From contig CAXXWR010000007.1 in NCBI GenBank assembly GCA_963666805.2, positions 620,001 to 684,000 on the forward strand: a stretch of DNA of 64,000 nt. Reading direction: 5' to 3'. Position 1 is the stretch's first letter. The number at the start of each line of letters is the position of its first letter. This document shows, piece by piece, positions 53,941 to 63,098 of this stretch. Position numbers and translations under genes: made by a program. This stretch comes from Fusibacter sp963666805 (GTDB lineage Bacteria > Bacillota > Clostridia > Peptostreptococcales > Acidaminobacteraceae). The notes below the pieces were generated by a model. That model was not told where the DNA came from. It saw nothing but the letters and a program-made list of their open reading frames with translations, and ran no database searches.

Positions 53941-55974
53941 ATGAAATTTAAATTTAAAACGAGCTTTTTGCTCATGGTTGTACTGATTTTATCATTCAGC
54001 GCAGTTTATGCAGAAACGGTTTCTTTACCTTCATTTGATGTCAGTATAAATGGAACATCACTGGATGTTGAAAAAGATGCCTATCCTCCCGTTGTCTATA
54101 AAGGCATTACCTATTTGCCTATGACTTTTAACTACTCAAGAGCATTGGGACTCAATGCAGATTGGGACAATCAAACAGGCTTAAGTATTAGTCAACTGGG
54201 GAATCAAATTCCAGTTTCACAAACATTAACAGGCGATAATTCGCTATCTAAAAAATACACTGCATCAGAAGCTCAATTTGATATTAAAATCAATGGTCAA
54301 GCCATTGACAATTCTAAAGAAGAGTACCCCGTCCTCGTCTTTAGAAATATCACTTATTTTCCACTAACTTGGCACTTTATGGTGGACGAATTTAATCTTC
54401 AATATCATTTTGATGATCAAGAAGGCTTAACGATTGTCTCTAAGGGGAATCCTATACCACCTGTAAAAAACGAGACTCCAACTACGCCACCAGAGGATAC
54501 TTCTGACTCCACTTCTCAAGCTGATTTGACAGAAATTCAAATCTCGAATTTATTGGATTCAAAAGTTTTTAAATTAATCACTTATGACAGTGACGGATAT
54601 GAAATCGGTACTGGTAGTGGCTTTTTAATTGATACAAATGGCTCTGTAGCCACTAATTATCATGTCATTGAAGGTGCTGCTAAAATAGAAGTTCAAACCA
54701 ATTCAGATAAAACGTATACCACTTCTACCGTCCTCAATATGGACTATGGAAGAGATGTTGCTGTTATAAAAGTTTCTGAACTCGTTGGCAAAACACCTGT
54801 AACGTTAGGTAATTCTGACTTGGTTAAAAAAGGTCAACACATTATAACATTAGGCAGTCCAATTGGTCTTTTTAATTCCATTTCTGATGGGCTTGTCAGC
54901 AATATCAACCAAATGGTTGAAGACTACAACTATATTCAAATCACTGCCCCTATTTCACCTGGTAGCAGTGGCGGTGTTCTCTCCAATTATCAAGGTCAAA
55001 TTATTGGTATTACATCCGCTCAATTCACAGAGGGGCAAAATTTGAACCTCGTGATTCCTATCAATGAAGCCAAACTCTACTTTAAAGATTATACCACTAC
55101 TGACTTATCAGACATAAGTGACAGTGACTGGAATACCTATTCGGAGAATTATGAAACCATCAATTATCCTGATGGACGTGTCTATGTGGGTGAAATTTAT
55201 GAAGAACTCCCAGAAGGTTACGGTAAAATGACCTATCCCAATGGTGATGTCTATGAAGGGTATTGGTATGAAGGGCTCTTTGATTACTGGGGTGAATATT
55301 CTTATGCAAATGGTGATGTTTACAGCGGTGATTATTATGAGGGTATCCGTGATGGTTACGGCACCTACACTTATGCCAATGGCGATGAGTTCTATGGTGA
55401 GTATTCAGATGATGTTCGAGACGGTTACGGCACTTTCACATGGACCAATGGCAATTACTATGAAGGCGACTATGAAAATGATAAAATCACGGGTTACGGT
55501 TACATGGAATGGGCCAACGGTGACTACTACTATGGCTATTTCAAAGAGGGCAAACTCGATGGTACTGGCACCTACTATAATGCTGATGGTTCTACTTTAG
55601 AAGGTTATTTTGAAGCAGGCAAATACCTTGGTGATCCAACCAATCCGACAGACCAAGTAAATCGCGATTCAAGTGTACCAACGCCAACCCATGTTAAAGC
55701 AAGAGCTATTGATACAGATTCAATTGAAATTGGTTGGGATGACGTCAATGCTGATTACTATCACCTTTACTACACAGATGATGTCAATGGCACTTGGTAT
55801 TACTTCGAAGATTACTATGGTGACCTTGAAAGTCTCGACTGGGTTGATGAGTATTCTGCTGAACTTTATGGTTTAGAACCTAATTCAACCTTCTATTTTA
55901 TAGTAACATCTGTTGTTGATGGCAAAGAATCTTACAACTCGGCAACTGTTTCTATAACTACACCTCAACAATAA
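53941..55974 (+). CDS. secreted trypsin-like serine protease with MORN repeats and FN3 domain (677 aa)
   Basis: A signal peptide (cleavage after about residue 24, AVYA) is followed by two stalk-like modules that resemble copper amine oxidase N-terminal domains (residues about 30-170). A trypsin-like (HtrA-type fold) protease has triad H241, D272 and S343 (TNYHVIEG, RDVAVIKV, PGSSGG). About seven MORN-type repeats with the Y-x-G-x-(W/Y)-x-(D/N)-G pattern run from residue about 409 to 565, and a fibronectin type III module closes (about 580-676). The start has AAGAGG upstream. No PDZ domain is present, unlike HtrA. Role inferred: cell-surface or external protein processing. Confidence 0.85.
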   Translation: MKFKFKTSFLLMVVLILSFSAVYAETVSLPSFDVSINGTSLDVEKDAYPPVVYKGITYLPMTFNYSRALGLNADWDNQTGLSISQLGNQIPVSQTLTGDNSLSKKYTASEAQFDIKINGQAIDNSKEEYPVLVFRNITYFPLTWHFMVDEFNLQYHFDDQEGLTIVSKGNPIPPVKNETPTTPPEDTSDSTSQADLTEIQISNLLDSKVFKLITYDSDGYEIGTGSGFLIDTNGSVATNYHVIEGAAKIEVQTNSDKTYTTSTVLNMDYGRDVAVIKVSELVGKTPVTLGNSDLVKKGQHIITLGSPIGLFNSISDGLVSNINQMVEDYNYIQITAPISPGSSGGVLSNYQGQIIGITSAQFTEGQNLNLVIPINEAKLYFKDYTTTDLSDISDSDWNTYSENYETINYPDGRVYVGEIYEELPEGYGKMTYPNGDVYEGYWYEGLFDYWGEYSYANGDVYSGDYYEGIRDGYGTYTYANGDEFYGEYSDDVRDGYGTFTWTNGNYYEGDYENDKITGYGYMEWANGDYYYGYFKEGKLDGTGTYYNADGSTLEGYFEAGKYLGDPTNPTDQVNRDSSVPTPTHVKARAIDTDSIEIGWDDVNADYYHLYYTDDVNGTWYYFEDYYGDLESLDWVDEYSAELYGLEPNSTFYFIVTSVVDGKESYNSATVSITTPQQ

Positions 55975-56009
55975 AAATCACATAATCAAGAAAGCTTCAT
56001 TTTAATTCT

Positions 56010-56060
56010 CAGCAGCGATAAAGGAAAACACTTTTATCACTGCTGGGAATTTTCTCATTT
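56010..56060 (+). terminator. intrinsic terminator of the MORN protease gene
   Basis: CAGCAGcGATAAA (56010-56022) pairs with TTTATCaCTGCTG (56033-56045), with one mismatch. A modest T tract follows. Confidence 0.6.
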
Positions 56061-56125
56061 TAAGGTCTACTTATACATCAAAATGGGTATATATCAACTA
56101 ATCAGAACCGTCTAAAGGAGCATTT

Positions 56126-58438
56126 ATGAAGAAATATTTTTATCTCATTACCCATATCATTTTTTTCATCATATTCATTATGCTTAAATTGATGCATATG
56201 TCTTTTTATGCTAATCTCATGAGCATTTTCTTTTTTTTAACCCTAGGGATTTTAATCATCTATAATACCTTTAAAAATTCCGAGCCTATTAGCATCTGGC
56301 TTGTCATCGGGATCATGTTGATTACCTCTAGTCTCACAGACTTCGTATGGTTTTACAATGGCTATATCCACCCCTTAGACGGCAGTCTTCTACTGTCTGT
56401 TTTTGCTATTCCCAACTTTTTTATTTTACTTATATCTGCTATATATTTTAAAAAGTATTATAAAAGAAGAAACGTCTTACAATTGACCTTGGACTTCTCA
56501 TTCATCTTGTTCATTGTCTTTTTTATCATTTTTGAATTATACCTTGATCCATTCATCACGGGTTCCGCCAATATAGAATTATTGATGGCGAGTAGTTTTT
56601 TTCTCCTTGTAAGTGGCCTCACACTCATCTTGATGAGTTCTATGATCTTTACCGCCAAATATGAAAAATTAGGACTTCCTTACTTTTTAATTATTACAGG
56701 GATTTACATCTTTTCTTTTGTGACACTTTATTTTATTTATCTGTATATGCGAGAATCTTATGTCTATGATGGTTGGCTTGATGTGGTTTATCTCCTATCT
56801 ATTAGCTTTTTTACACTGAGCTATGCTTTCTTTAAAACGGGAAAAACCTATGAAACCGTAGTTAATTACGGAGAATTTAGTAACTTCACTTCCAAAAAAA
56901 TATTGGCTGTATTTTACTTTCTTATGCTCTTAGTCCTTATTCTCCTAGATATATTAACCATAGGGCCTTTTGTCATTGTCTCCTTAATTACAATTATCTA
57001 CCTTTACGCCAATATCCAAGTTCACAAGGCTAGAATGAGTGAACTCGAACTCATCCAAGAAAAAGAAAATAATCAGCGTTTAGAAGAAGAAGTGGGTAAG
57101 CGAACCCATGAACTTAAAGACGCTTACGAACATTTGAAATATCAGGCAAGTCATGATTCACTCACAGGGCTCTATAATCGTGAAACTTTCTTGAAGTACA
57201 CTTGTCAGCATATCAAAAAAGGCAATCAACCTTTCAGTATCTTATACATGGATTTAGACCGTTTTAAGGTTATTAATGATATTCATGGTCATACTATGGG
57301 AGACCGTGTCCTAAAAAAAATGGCAGACTTGTTTTCTGCTTTTATAGAAGATAAAATCACCCCCATAGCCACTTCATTTATTGGCAGAATTGGCGGTGAT
57401 GAATTTGCCATTCTCATCAATACAACGGACTACGATACCCTTATCCATTTAGCCGAGTCCATTATTGATGCTCTAAAAGAACCGATTATCATCGATAATT
57501 TTCAGTTTAGTTTGGGCATTAGTCTAGGCATTAGCCGTTATCCCGATGACGCCAAAACCGTTGAAGAACTCATTCGATATGCCGATTTAGCGATGTATCA
57601 CGCAAAAGAGGCTACTTCTAGCCAAAGTAAATATTTGTTCTATACATCTCATCTTATCCAGCACATTGAACGCCGAAACAATATTGAGCTTTTACTTCGA
57701 AACGCTGATTATGATCAACAGTTCAGCATTAATTACCAGCCTCAATTTGATATTCATTCTAAAAATCTCATTGGCATGGAAGCCCTAATGCGCTGGGAAC
57801 ATCCGATTTATGGTTACATCTCTCCTGCTGAGTTTATTCCAATTGCAGAAGAAATTGGCCTCATTATAGAGATCAGCAACTGGGTATTTAAAAAGGTATT
57901 TCAACAAATCTACCAATGGAATACAAACTATCATCAAAATTTAACAGTGGGAATTAATGTGTCACCCTTGAGTCTTGATTATGTTGATTTTTTACCCTCA
58001 CTAGACCAGTGGCTTATTGATTACAACGTTAATCCCGAATGGATTGATCTGGAAATCACCGAACACAGTGCTATGAATTTTTCTATCCTTATGGATGAGC
58101 TTTTTACAACCTTAAGCAATCGAGGGTTCCATGTCTCTATAGATGATTTTGGTACTGGCTATTCTTCTCTCAGCTATTTAAAACAGTTCAATGTAGATCG
58201 CTTAAAAATAGCCAAAGAACTGATTGATCATATTGTGACTGATCCTAACGAACGCCTTATTGTTAATGCCATTATTAAAATGGCCGAAGGCTTAGGTTTA
58301 AAAACCATTGCTGAAGGTGTGGAGACTTTTGAGCAACTCACTATTTTATCGTCTCTCCACTGTCATGAAATTCAAGGTTATGTATTAGGGAAACCTGTTT
58401 CTCCTAGCGATTTTGAACTGCTTTATCTGAAAAAATAA
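56126..58438 (+). CDS. membrane GGDEF-EAL cyclic di-GMP turnover protein
   Basis: Residues 1 to about 300 hold about eight membrane helices with no recognised sensor. A short coiled coil follows. The GGDEF domain (about 335-500) has the intact G423-G424-D425-E426-F427 motif but no RxxD inhibitory site just upstream. The EAL domain (about 515-765) has E552-A553-L554 (MEALMRWEHP), LEITEHS, DDFGTGYSSL, LKI, and GVETFEQL. Both active-site sets look complete, so the protein could make and degrade c-di-GMP; which dominates is unknown. AAAGGAG precedes the ATG. Confidence 0.9.
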   Translation: MKKYFYLITHIIFFIIFIMLKLMHMSFYANLMSIFFFLTLGILIIYNTFKNSEPISIWLVIGIMLITSSLTDFVWFYNGYIHPLDGSLLLSVFAIPNFFILLISAIYFKKYYKRRNVLQLTLDFSFILFIVFFIIFELYLDPFITGSANIELLMASSFFLLVSGLTLILMSSMIFTAKYEKLGLPYFLIITGIYIFSFVTLYFIYLYMRESYVYDGWLDVVYLLSISFFTLSYAFFKTGKTYETVVNYGEFSNFTSKKILAVFYFLMLLVLILLDILTIGPFVIVSLITIIYLYANIQVHKARMSELELIQEKENNQRLEEEVGKRTHELKDAYEHLKYQASHDSLTGLYNRETFLKYTCQHIKKGNQPFSILYMDLDRFKVINDIHGHTMGDRVLKKMADLFSAFIEDKITPIATSFIGRIGGDEFAILINTTDYDTLIHLAESIIDALKEPIIIDNFQFSLGISLGISRYPDDAKTVEELIRYADLAMYHAKEATSSQSKYLFYTSHLIQHIERRNNIELLLRNADYDQQFSINYQPQFDIHSKNLIGMEALMRWEHPIYGYISPAEFIPIAEEIGLIIEISNWVFKKVFQQIYQWNTNYHQNLTVGINVSPLSLDYVDFLPSLDQWLIDYNVNPEWIDLEITEHSAMNFSILMDELFTTLSNRGFHVSIDDFGTGYSSLSYLKQFNVDRLKIAKELIDHIVTDPNERLIVNAIIKMAEGLGLKTIAEGVETFEQLTILSSLHCHEIQGYVLGKPVSPSDFELLYLKK

Positions 58439-58456
58439 TTTTTTGTAATAATTAGC

Positions 58457-58485
58457 TTGACAAATTTGCTATTAGTCCGTATAAT
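58457..58485 (+). promoter_or_regulatory. sigma-A promoter of the S-box metA-metY operon
   Basis: TTGACA (58457-58462), 17-base spacer, TATAAT (58480-58485). Both hexamers are perfect. Confidence 0.88.
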
Positions 58486-58498
58486 CAATATTAATTTC

Positions 58499-58637
58499 AT
58501 AGCTATCCAGAGTGGTGGAGGGACAGGCCCTTAGAAACCCGGCAACCAGTTTAAGGCTGGTGCTAATTCCTGCAAGATTATTCTTGAAAGATAGTACGCT
58601 TAGACTGATTAGCCTCTTCTATCGAAGAGGCTTTTTT
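58499..58637 (+). promoter_or_regulatory. SAM-I (S-box) riboswitch with terminator
   Basis: Canonical S-box: CAGAGTGGTGGAGGGACAGG, then CCC, AGAAACCCGGCAACC, AAGGCTGGTGCTAATTCCTGC and a return strand near 58590. A terminator stem AGCCTCTTC/GAAGAGGCT with T6 (58611-58637) follows. SAM should favour this terminator and switch off the methionine operon. It lies about 140 bases before metA. Confidence 0.92.
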
Positions 58638-58775
58638 AATTTTTCAAGTCAAAACTGAATAGAAGCTATTAAGCAATATAAAAAACGCTATTGTCAATAG
58701 AAATGCTTTATCATCTGAAGCGGCTCTATCTTCCTACAGTAGGGTTTTTCTTTATATCTAGAAAGGAGCAACATT

Positions 58776-59711
58776 TTGCCAATTAACATTCCTGATCACC
58801 TTCCTGCAGGCAAGCTACTGGAAGCAGAAAATATATTTACAATGACGCGTTCAAGAGCTATTCACCAAGATATTCGTCCTCTTAAAATTGTGATTTTGAA
58901 TTTAATGCCTAAGAAAATAGAGACAGAAGTTCAATTGATGAGACTGCTTAGCAATTCACCACTGCAAATTGACATTACTTTGATTTACACCCAAACCCAC
59001 GAGGCCAAACATACGGATTCAAATTATCTCCAAACCTTTTACCAGACCTTTGATGAAGTGAAAAACCAGCTATTTGATGGGATGATTATCACAGGAGCAC
59101 CTGTAGAAACACTCAATTATGAAGAAATCACTTATTGGAATGAGCTTACTGAAATTTTAGAGTGGACTAAAACCCATGTCTTTTCAACACTACACATTTG
59201 CTGGGGTGCTCAAGCAGGGCTATGGTATCACTATCATATTCCCAAAAATACACTTTCCCAAAAATGTTCAGGCATTTTTAAGCACCAGATTTTACAAACT
59301 GACTTGCCCTTATTCAGAGGTTTTGATGCCCACTTTTACGCCCCTCATTCCAGACACACAACAGTTGATGAATGGGCTATTATTAACCACCCTCAATTAA
59401 GCCTATTATCTCGATCCGAAGAAGCAGGTGCTCATATTATTTCTGCTGAAAACGGGCGACAAATCTTTGTAACCGGACATTCAGAATACGATGCTTTAAC
59501 ACTGGATCAAGAATATAAACGGGATTTGGCAGCAGGACTCCATCCTAAGATTCCTGAAAATTATTATCCAGATGATAATCCGTCACTTACACCACGCATT
59601 CATTGGCGTGCCCATGCAACACTCCTGTTTACCAACTGGTTAAACTACTATGTCTATCAGCTGACACCTTATAACAATCAAGATATTCCATCAGCCAAAA
59701 AAGAGGACTGA
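58776..59711 (+). CDS. metA: homoserine O-acetyltransferase MetA
   Basis: First committed step of methionine synthesis. The nucleophile is C142 (STLHICWGAQAG), and HSRHTTV is conserved. Residue 111 is Glu (TGAPVE), the residue reported to select acetyl-CoA; succinyl-CoA enzymes have Gly there. So O-acetylhomoserine is the likely product, matching the MetY gene that follows 33 bases later. The start is TTG with AAAGGAG before it. 311 aa. Confidence 0.93.
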   Translation: MPINIPDHLPAGKLLEAENIFTMTRSRAIHQDIRPLKIVILNLMPKKIETEVQLMRLLSNSPLQIDITLIYTQTHEAKHTDSNYLQTFYQTFDEVKNQLFDGMIITGAPVETLNYEEITYWNELTEILEWTKTHVFSTLHICWGAQAGLWYHYHIPKNTLSQKCSGIFKHQILQTDLPLFRGFDAHFYAPHSRHTTVDEWAIINHPQLSLLSRSEEAGAHIISAENGRQIFVTGHSEYDALTLDQEYKRDLAAGLHPKIPENYYPDDNPSLTPRIHWRAHATLLFTNWLNYYVYQLTPYNNQDIPSAKKED

Positions 59712-59744
59712 TGACACCTATTCATTTAAACCGAGGAGGAAATT

Positions 59745-61013
59745 ATGAAATTTGAAACGTTACAAATCCACGCTGGACAAGAACCCGACCCTACTACTGG
59801 CTCACGTGCTGTACCCATTTACCAAACGACTTCATATGTTTTCAACGATACCGATCATGCTGCTAACTTATTCGCGCTTAAAGAAACAGGCAATATTTAT
59901 ACCCGCATCATGAATCCTACCACTGCTGTTTTAGAAGAAAGACTAGCTGCTCTTGAAGGTGGCGTTGGTGCTCTTGCTGTTGCATCAGGTAGTGCGGCGA
60001 TTACTTACGCTATCTTAAATATTTTACAAGTTGGTGATGAAATTGTTGCTGCTAGTACCCTCTACGGTGGAACCTTCAACCTCTTTAAATCAACCTTACC
60101 AAGACTGGGGATCAAAACCACTTTTGTCAATCCAGATGACCCTCAAAATTTTAAAGCTGCTTTAAATGAAAATACCAAAGCCATCTATATTGAAAGTATT
60201 GGTAATCCAGGAATTAATCTTGTAGACATTAGAGCCGTAGCCGATATTGCCCATGCTCACAAAATCCCGCTTATCGTTGATAATACGTTTGGAACCCCTT
60301 ACCTCATCCGCCCATTTGAACATGGTGCTGATATTGTGGTTCACTCAGCTACAAAATTCTTAGGAGGACACGGTACATCAATTGGTGGTGTGATTGTGGA
60401 TTCAGGTAAGTTTGACTGGCAAGCAAGTGGTAAATTCCCACAAATCACTGAACCAGACCCATCATACCATGACTTAGAATATGCCAAAGCACTTGGTGAA
60501 GTCGCTTATATCACCAAGGCAAGAGTTCAACTTCTTCGTGATACAGGCGCTTGCCTTAGCCCTTTCAACGCTTTCTTGCTCCTTCAAGGGATTGAGACTT
60601 TATCACTTCGCGTTGAAAGACATGTGAGTAATACTGAAAAAATCGTTGATTTTCTTGTGAACCATCCTAAAGTCGCTTGGGTAAACTACCCTGGATTAAA
60701 AGACAGTCCTTATCATGCACTTAAAGAAACTTACTTCCCTAAAGGCGTTGGTTCTATCTTTACTTTTGGTCTTAAAGGGGGATTTGAAGCAGGTAAACAA
60801 GTGATTGAAAAATTAGAGCTCTTCTCATTGCTTGCAAATGTGGCTGACGCTAAATCATTGATTATCCATCCTGCAAGTACGACTCATGGGCAGTTAAGTA
60901 AAGAAGATCTTGAAAAAGCGGGTGTTAAAAGCGACCTCATCAGACTTTCTGTTGGGATTGAAAACGTTGATGATTTAATTGCTGACTTAAGCCAAGCTTT
61001 AGATACACTCTAA
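59745..61013 (+). CDS. metY: O-acetylhomoserine sulfhydrylase MetY
   Basis: PLP enzyme of the Cys/Met metabolism family that joins O-acetylhomoserine with sulfide to give homocysteine. The PLP lysine is in VVHSATKFLGGHG. Further family segments are NIYTRIMNPT near the start and SLIIHPASTTH near the end. The 422-aa length, longer than MetB/MetC (about 380-390), fits MetY. It is in the same S-box-controlled operon as metA. Confidence 0.93.
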   Translation: MKFETLQIHAGQEPDPTTGSRAVPIYQTTSYVFNDTDHAANLFALKETGNIYTRIMNPTTAVLEERLAALEGGVGALAVASGSAAITYAILNILQVGDEIVAASTLYGGTFNLFKSTLPRLGIKTTFVNPDDPQNFKAALNENTKAIYIESIGNPGINLVDIRAVADIAHAHKIPLIVDNTFGTPYLIRPFEHGADIVVHSATKFLGGHGTSIGGVIVDSGKFDWQASGKFPQITEPDPSYHDLEYAKALGEVAYITKARVQLLRDTGACLSPFNAFLLLQGIETLSLRVERHVSNTEKIVDFLVNHPKVAWVNYPGLKDSPYHALKETYFPKGVGSIFTFGLKGGFEAGKQVIEKLELFSLLANVADAKSLIIHPASTTHGQLSKEDLEKAGVKSDLIRLSVGIENVDDLIADLSQALDTL

Positions 61014-61053
61014 ATCGACATTAACCCTTGCTATTCTTAGCATCCATATGTAG

Positions 61054-61094
61054 CGCCTAAAATGCCTCTCTGATGGCACTTTAGGCGTTTTTTT
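61054..61094 (+). terminator. intrinsic terminator of the metA-metY operon
   Basis: CGCCTAAA and TTTAGGCG form the base of the stem with GCC/GGC above, followed by T7. Its right edge touches the stop of the converging lysS gene. Confidence 0.85.
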
Positions 61095-62652
61095 AGGCCG
61101 AATACACGCTTTCGAGCGATTGGTCCATCAATGACACCGCTTTAGATTGTCCTACAATATCTATTAATAGATTGATTTTAGGGCCAAACGTCTGATTCAA
61201 AAAAAGACCATATAGGAGTTTGAAGAATCGTTTTTGCTGCTGACGACGCACTTTGAGATCTTGGTGATTGGGAATCGCATAAAGGGCATCCATAAAAGTA
61301 TCTGACGTATAATCAAGTCTGGAAGCCACTAATTCCCTACAGGCATGAAGCCAGCGACGGTCATCTTCAGTCAAATGCTGAGAAAAACCTGATGGCATTT
61401 CTTGATTCATTTGAATTTGACGATGGGATACATAATGATTGATCCAATACTGACAGCGAGTCGCCTTTATATTTATTTCTATTTCTTCTTCAATCGTTTC
61501 AGGCTTTAAAACGTCTATTAATCGACTATGGTCATAGGCAAGTAAGGGAAGCAAAGCGGCAATCTGAGAAAACGATGTGCTAGACTGTACTATCTTATTT
61601 TGCGTACTCAGATAAAGGGCAAATTGATAATCTTCCTCTAGGGCCTCCCGTCGATTCAGCATACGTTCAAATTCACTGTATTGTCTAATGACATCGTCAT
61701 CAAGACCAATATCAAACGCATGATCTGGCAAAAATCGTGCATACATATAAAGAATCATTTGAGGGGGATAAATGCAGAGTAATTCATCAGGCGTCATCAC
61801 CTTACCGGTAGAGCTTGACATCTTACCGTCTGAACCCTTTATGCCAATGAATTCATAGCCTAAATACATAGGCGGTTCATGATGGAAGACCTGTCTGACA
61901 ATTTCACTCGATTTTTCAAAACTGCCCCCTGCAGAAGAGTGATCCTTTCCACCCGGTTCAAAGTGTACATCTTCCACAGACCAACGCATAGGCCAATCTA
62001 CTTTCCAATCCAATTTAACAAGTGGATAAGAACATAGTTCAGTTATCTCGTGGTGACCACATTGACATTGGTATTCTAAACTGCCCTGTATTTCATCGTA
62101 AGCCAGAATTTTTGTGTGTGCCTTAAGGCAACGTCTACAATATACCGTCACAGGATAATAGTCATTTAACGCTACTTCTTCCCCCTTAATCATTCGCCCA
62201 ATTACTTGCCTCTGATTCATAGCGTCAATAATCAGCTCGCTGTATTGTCCCGACTGATACAAATCACTTTGATAGCGCATCTCTGGATGAATACCAAATT
62301 GATTGAGGACTTCTTCAAATTCTTTTTCATAGTAAGCCGCATAGGAAGCATAAGAGCCACTTGGATCAGGTACTTGCGTATAGGGCATCCCTAAATACTG
62401 GTTATAATGTTCTGGTAAACCTGCTGGCACCTTTCTAAAACGGTCAAAATCATCCCATGATAAGATGAATCGGGTCTTTTTGCCAAGATATTCAAGGGCT
62501 TCTTTCACAAAATAAGTGGTCACCACCTCTCTAAAGTTTCCCATGTGGATACTTCCAGATGGACTAATTCCTGATGCCAAGACAAAAATCTCTCTTTCAG
62601 GATGTTCTTCAATTAACGCATGTGCTGTTTTTAATGCCCAATGCATATTCAA
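61093..62652 (-). CDS. lysS: class I lysyl-tRNA synthetase
   Basis: Charges tRNA-Lys. It is the class I (Rossmann-fold) form, unlike the class II LysRS of most bacteria. The signature motifs are HMGN (ASGISPSGSIHMGNFREV) and KMSSSTG, with a zinc-like CRRC/CQCGHH pair in between. The length of 519 aa fits the archaeal-type LysRS. AGGAG precedes the ATG. A T-box leader (62717-63020) controls it. Confidence 0.9.
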   Translation of the reverse strand: MNMHWALKTAHALIEEHPEREIFVLASGISPSGSIHMGNFREVVTTYFVKEALEYLGKKTRFILSWDDFDRFRKVPAGLPEHYNQYLGMPYTQVPDPSGSYASYAAYYEKEFEEVLNQFGIHPEMRYQSDLYQSGQYSELIIDAMNQRQVIGRMIKGEEVALNDYYPVTVYCRRCLKAHTKILAYDEIQGSLEYQCQCGHHEITELCSYPLVKLDWKVDWPMRWSVEDVHFEPGGKDHSSAGGSFEKSSEIVRQVFHHEPPMYLGYEFIGIKGSDGKMSSSTGKVMTPDELLCIYPPQMILYMYARFLPDHAFDIGLDDDVIRQYSEFERMLNRREALEEDYQFALYLSTQNKIVQSSTSFSQIAALLPLLAYDHSRLIDVLKPETIEEEIEINIKATRCQYWINHYVSHRQIQMNQEMPSGFSQHLTEDDRRWLHACRELVASRLDYTSDTFMDALYAIPNHQDLKVRRQQQKRFFKLLYGLFLNQTFGPKINLLIDIVGQSKAVSLMDQSLESVYSA

Positions 62653-62714
62653 TCACTCCTTTTTTATATTATTTTTGTCAATAAACATAGAATGTACCCA
62701 CCTGCTTTATAGCA

Positions 62715-63020
62715 ATAAAAAAACTCCCGTCTCAAGATCTTGCGACCTTGAGGACGAGAGTTAAACTATCGTGGTACCACCTCAATTTGTGAGTTATAAG
62801 AAAACTCACCTCTTTCAAATACGCTGTACCCAAGTACAGTTATATTCTATCCCGATAACGGAGGCGCCCGCTATAGTATCCCTTTTTTACAAGTTCCCTA
62901 TAGAGCTCTGAGGCTTTTTTCAGTTTACTTTATTTACGTTTTCACACCAACCAAACGCTCTCTTAAAAATGCCGAAAACTTACTCTTCTCTTCATAGCTT
63001 ATATGACAATTTAATTAATT
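62715..63020 (-). promoter_or_regulatory. T-box leader of the lysS gene
   Basis: On the minus strand the leader has AGAGAGCG then GGTTGGTG (stem I features), and the conserved T-box GGTGGTACCACG at 62770-62781. A stem of CTCTCGTCCTCAAG with CTTGAGACGGGAG running into T7 (62717-62760) is the terminator. A run of six A (62915-62920) lies in the expected specifier area and could contain the AAA (Lys) codon. Uncharged tRNA-Lys should open the terminator. Confidence 0.8.
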
Positions 63021-63026
63021 ACATGC

Positions 63027-63055
63027 ATTATAATCAAAACTTTCTGCTTTGTCAA
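63027..63055 (-). promoter_or_regulatory. sigma-A promoter of the T-box lysS transcript
   Basis: TTGACA (63050-63055), 17-base spacer, TATAAT (63027-63032), both perfect consensus on the minus strand. Confidence 0.88.
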
Positions 63056-63098
63056 CAGCTCTATTTCAAATCATTCCTCGTAATGACTCGGTTAAACT

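Noticed and set aside
53812..53941. 43-residue N-terminal extension of the MORN protease
   Set aside because: It overlaps the peptidase gene, lacks a ribosome site and would bury the signal peptide; the Met at 53941 has a site and starts a clean signal peptide.
56126..58438. EAL domain taken as inactive because the usual KID reads KIA
   Set aside because: The Asp in KID is not a key catalytic residue; the Lys and the metal ligands remain, so I do not call it dead on this basis.
58711..58760. Second terminator-like hairpin (CCTACAGTAGGG then T) before metA
   Set aside because: The stem is only five base pairs; the S-box terminator already explains control.
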